64,000 nt of DNA from Druceiella hillmani (lineage: Eukaryota; Arthropoda; Insecta; Lepidoptera; Hepialidae): contig JAYKKI010000007.1 of the NCBI GenBank assembly GCA_039881145.1, positions 44,330,501 through 44,394,500 of the forward strand. The letters are read 5' to 3'. A model generated the notes under the pieces. That model ran no database searches. It had not been told where the DNA came from and saw nothing but the letters and a program-made list of their open reading frames with translations. The translations under genes and the position numbers were made by a program. Within the stretch, counting starts at the first letter, position 1; each line of letters opens with the position of its first letter. This document shows positions 60,063 through 64,000 of the stretch, in pieces.

Positions 60063-61539
60063 TCACATATAACTGCATGTACATCTTGATATGTGGGGTA
60101 TTATTGATTAGAGGTATTTAAACAGAACATAAATCTATTCTTGTAAGTTATTTGCATTGGAAAAAAAATTGGTGATCCATCGATTTATTTATTATTATTC
60201 TCATATTTTACAAAGTCCACTTCATAAATACCAAACAAAAATTGGAATCTAACATTTTTCATATACTTTATTTGAACAGCAAATATTAAAAAGATCAATA
60301 AAACAGAAAATAGTTATAAGCAGTGAAACCAAAGTATTTTTTTAGAAGCAAGGAATTTTCCCTATCCCATTGAACACTGAGGCAGGGCGGCGATATGACA
60401 AACATTTTCGCAACTAACATAAGTTTTTTGAGATAATGTGGAAAACCACGGTATTTCAATAATTAATGCTATATACAATTAACTATTGCGAAATCAGCGA
60501 TAATTGTATGCCTAGTAAACATATATTAGACAACATGGTAAAAGATACTATTAATATAATAATCAATAGTTAATAGAAACACAAATATATAATTTTAATG
60601 GTAAAGTTTTTACAGGGATCTAGGTATGTATGGAAACCACACAGTGCGAGTTCTATTCGTACCTAAAATATTTATTATTTTTAGACAGAATAAAGAACAG
60701 ACTTTTCCCGATTTTGTATTTATTAAACGAGATCAAAGTAAATATCTACTATAAATAAAGCTCAGCATGATACCAGCTTCCACGCCATAAACCTATTCGA
60801 GTTTGTAAATAATTTTTAACAGTTACTTTTAAAGCTAACTACGTCAATTAATAAGCTTATCTCCCACTAGACTACGGTTATTACCGCGGAAAGTAGGCAA
60901 TTAGATTTAAGACGGGGAAAACACTTGGCATACTCGTAACTTCAACGTGTTTCTTTACTGGCCGAGTGGAAACAAAATATTAGCTTCGATAAGCTTATTG
61001 TGTGATATGTACACATAAGAAAGGTGCATATATTTAATCGATAATTTTCTTTTTAAACAATCAAAATACTGCACTATTCTATTAACCACTTGAATAATTA
61101 AAACGAACCACTAAATTTGCAACTTTATTAACTAATTTTATTAAAATACCACTACAAATAGCAGACCGTTTTGTGTACGTTAACCACTTTATAAGAAAAA
61201 ATTGACTGCTTTATGTTAACTCTTTTTCTATTTAAGCCCAAAACGTTCACAATTCAACATTTATAGCAAAAACTATAACAGTTTTAGCGTATAGTATATC
61301 AATATCTTCAAACACACAGTCCATTTTTTGGACTCGTAGTCTCAAATTTCCTTAAACTGTCTATACTAACTGGCAAGATAAATTTTCCAATTTTCAACTG
61401 AATTCTAAATTATTTTTTGAGTAGAAGGTTACAAAAAGGTAGCAATAAAAATGCAAGATAACTATGAGTTTTAACCTGTAATTTAGTAACTTGTAATGCA
61501 GTGAAAACTTATTTTTTCCGGACAACGAAAGTAAGTGAG
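60063..61539. other. mostly anonymous; LINE core motif at 60600-60670
   Basis: 'ggtatgtatggaaaccacac' then 'agtgcgagttctattcgtac' at about 60625-60665 resembles the 'aagtgcgagtcggactcg' core of a lepidopteran repeat, in the same orientation as 15590. Otherwise nothing. Confidence 0.4.
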
Positions 61540-61865
61540 CGGTCACGCTCCGGCCGGTGACTTTGAATCGGGTAAACTCGGCTCTCTTCGGCATCGGCCA
61601 AGTGAATTTACTGTCTAACACGGAGTGCATTGTTTCAAAAATTTCATTATATTTTTGATTAATATATTGATTATAATTTAATATAATATGCGAATGTTAT
61701 ATTAGAAAATCAGTGTAATATTTCAAGTGCACAGAGTACTTAATATTTTATTTTAGAGTAGTTTAGATATGTTTTAATACACTTATATTATTGTCGTATT
61801 TTAGTTTTCACTTCTATCATGTGATCATAAGCACACACCCGTATTTTTTAGAATCAATTTCTGCA
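61540..61865 (-). repeat. dispersed repeat with GC-rich 3' core, copy B
   Basis: The inverted partner of 35815-36160. Its GC-rich core is at 61545-61615 ('cttcggcatcggccaagtga'). The ORF at 61394-61630 (minus) reads through the core only by chance. Confidence 0.75.
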
Positions 61866-63221
61866 TAATTTATAGTTGAAGCTATTCCATTTTGTCGTAT
61901 GTCAAATTGTATGAAAGTAGCTTGAGTATAATAACGCAAGCCTCAATAAAATCGAACTTTTCAATTGTATCTCTAATATCAGTAATTTGTCTAAAAATAC
62001 TGTAAAAATGTTATTTGGAAAACAAATAGGATATGCCCCAGGCGAGTTCCTTTCGCATTTAGGTTTAAACAAATTTTAATTTTTTAACAATAGGTCGTTT
62101 TTCTTTTAAACTGTTTACAAATATTAATTTAATTTTTCATTTTTAAACTTCTTTAATTACAATAACATTTGTTTTTCTTTCAAGTCAGGATATTTTTGCC
62201 TAACATAACTTCCAATGTCTTGCCATTTTAAAATAGAGCTTTGGAAAAAAGTAGAAAATTGACACATGGTCATTTTTAATTTCAAAAAAAGTGTAAAATA
62301 TAAATTATACCCAAGGAGTTTATTTCATCGATAAAGTTTTTGTTTCTGGAGATTGTTTCATATAGTTTTATACAATTTAAATACATTTTTTAATTTCACA
62401 TTACAATATCGTGTAAATCTTAAGTCTACAGGTTTACAGCTCAGCTCGTTTACGATATAGAGGCATTAGTTAAACGCGCGAAAAAACGAACAAAAAAATG
62501 GACGAACAACGTCATTACGATAAGATTCCGTTTAGATCAATTGGGCACAAACTCTGGGAAAACACATATGATAAACTTTTAAACAAATAAATTTAATCTA
62601 CGAATATAAGCACTTTATTATTTTTCTGAAATGACTGGTGGAGCTACAATTTTTATGGTTATTTCGAAAATATCACTCAGAAAAATATTTAGAATAAAAA
62701 GTATTTTTGGATTTATCATTTTATAACAATTATAGTGTTGGAAACAAAAATTTATTTAATCGGTCTTTTATTTTCCCATAATTTCATTATTATACATATT
62801 AAATGTATAGCAACAAAAACAAACTATTTCCAAGCTTTTAATAAACCTTTGCAGTTCTATATCCTAGATGCTTGTTCAACATCTGCAATAGATATAAAAA
62901 AAATTATTGTTTAATTCTTCTGCTACTTAATCAATGAACAACGAATATCTATTTCTGTTACGAACGACCTCGTAAACGTTTATCTTTTATAATTATTAGC
63001 TAGGTATTGATATTCATTTTGTTTTTAATTTATTAGTTATCCGCATATTAGTGACTGCAATATCATTCTAACGTATTGAACTCCATGGCACCGTATAGAA
63101 TATATAAATCGAAATATGTATAATAGAGTATGACTTTTTTATAATACAGCGCTATAGTGCGACTACACCAAAAGCGAGCATCACTGCTAATTAGAATTCC
63201 GTACCTCAAAAGAAAATATGG
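61866..63221. other. no gene; tail scrap near 63195
   Basis: At 63193-63225 'aattccgtacctcaaaagaa' plus 'tatggaatcctaataaa' is a short LINE-tail ending that directly precedes the 304-bp duplication. Nothing else was recognised. Confidence 0.35.
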
Positions 63222-63835
63222 AATCCTAATAAATGTATTCACGTGCCCATTTTTCCATAAAAGATATTAATCCATATATATCTCAATAGATAGCACTGAA
63301 AAATATTTATTGGAAATTTTAGATAAGCAAATGAAATATTTGATCTTATATATAGTATTGTTTGAAAAGGTTATAAGCGTCTCAGTAATTCATTTCCTTT
63401 TTAAATTTTTGGATAGTATTTCTGGAGAGAAATACTGAAAAATATCCTAAGAAAATCCTTCCCTTATTTCCGACACCATTAACCCATAAAGAACATTTTA
63501 GAAGCCTGGTCAAAGAAAAATAACGAATCATAATAAATGAATTCATGTGCCCATTTTTCCATAAAAGATATTAACCCATACATATCTCAATAGATAGCAC
63601 TGAAAAATATTTATATGGAAATTTTAGATAGGCAAATGAAATATTTGATCTTTTTAATTCTATATATAGTATTGTTTGAAACGGTTATAAGCATCTCACT
63701 AATTCATTTCTTTTTTTTAAATTTTTGGATAGCATTTCTGGAGAGATATAATGAAAAATATGCCAACAAAATCCTTTCCTTATTTCCGAAACCGTTAACC
63801 CATTAAGAGCGGTTTTAAAAGCCTGGGGAAATACT
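63222..63835. repeat. ~304-bp direct tandem duplication
   Basis: Two copies (about 63222-63525 and 63526-63835) share 'gcccatttttccataaaaga', 'tctcaatagatagcactgaa' and 'tttggatag(t/c)atttctgga'. They differ by perhaps 8% with small indels. The 63-codon ORF at 63615 lies in copy 2, but the matching frame in copy 1 is broken, so it is not a gene. Confidence 0.9.
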
Positions 63836-64000
63836 GGAGAAATACATACAACTGAAAAGAAAACTAAAAAGAACCATTCTAGATATCATATTCTTTTTAA
63901 ACATTCATTATATTATTTCTATGTCACCTATTTAACTATATTAGATATTATTAAATATTTATTACACTAAAGAATCCGTATAATTAATAACTTATGACAC

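Overview
The window is AT-rich (roughly 70% or more by eye), gene-poor eukaryotic DNA. The transposon content points to an insect: an R1-clade LINE, a mariner relic, a DUF4817-type Tc1/mariner-like transposase relic, and RTE-like tails. Several short motifs are ones I associate with Lepidoptera: a 'gtgcgagt' core, tails with 'cggacagacagac' followed by 'ctacggaacc', and 'actagctgtgc...cgttcgcatg' heads. I lean to Lepidoptera at low confidence; other insects fit too. I found no intact host gene, no credible multi-exon gene model, no functional tRNA or rRNA, and no CRISPR or prokaryotic feature. It reads as intergenic or deep intronic DNA.

Layout. 1-8.8 kb: a DDE transposase relic (860-1490), a long TA array, degenerate ~150-bp repeats, and two copies of a palindromic foldback element (4066, 5746). 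8.8-10.6 kb: a GC-elevated, frameshifted R1-clade LINE whose 5' edge carries a strong hairpin. 10.6-15 kb: a 51-bp minisatellite, a six-copy 177-bp satellite (12917-13978) and paired RTE-type tails. 15-20.5 kb: mostly anonymous, with a short TIR element at 18123. 20.6-23.3 kb: the most elaborate structure, about 550-bp inverted arms around a 1.6-kb core with 189-bp repeats, plus a near-identical 66-bp direct repeat bracketing the right arm. 24-33 kb: minisatellites (96 bp, 66 bp), TA arrays, and old SINE- or RTE-like fragments.

33-42.3 kb: tails, a 134-bp triplication (35049), a dispersed repeat whose inverted partner lies 25 kb away (35815 and 61540), a LINE C-terminus (36480), and a TTAA-flanked TIR element (41879). 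42.3-50 kb: a 20-bp perfect hairpin (43244), 26-bp and 139-bp arrays, and one unrecognised 91-codon ORF (47841-48116, minus). 50.5 kb: a ~250-bp CpG-rich island, the best candidate for a host promoter or first exon. 52-59.5 kb: a LINE tail, a tRNA-like SINE candidate, a cluster of four heat-shock-element dyads (55063-55213), a third, scrambled foldback copy, and a mariner relic (minus, 58500-59480). The last 700 bp hold a ~304-bp direct duplication.

Nothing here forms a cooperating gene system. The coherent story is repeat turnover: several non-autonomous inverted-repeat families plus at least eleven independent short tandem duplications of unrelated periods. All similarity calls were made by eye on the sequence; no database was searched.
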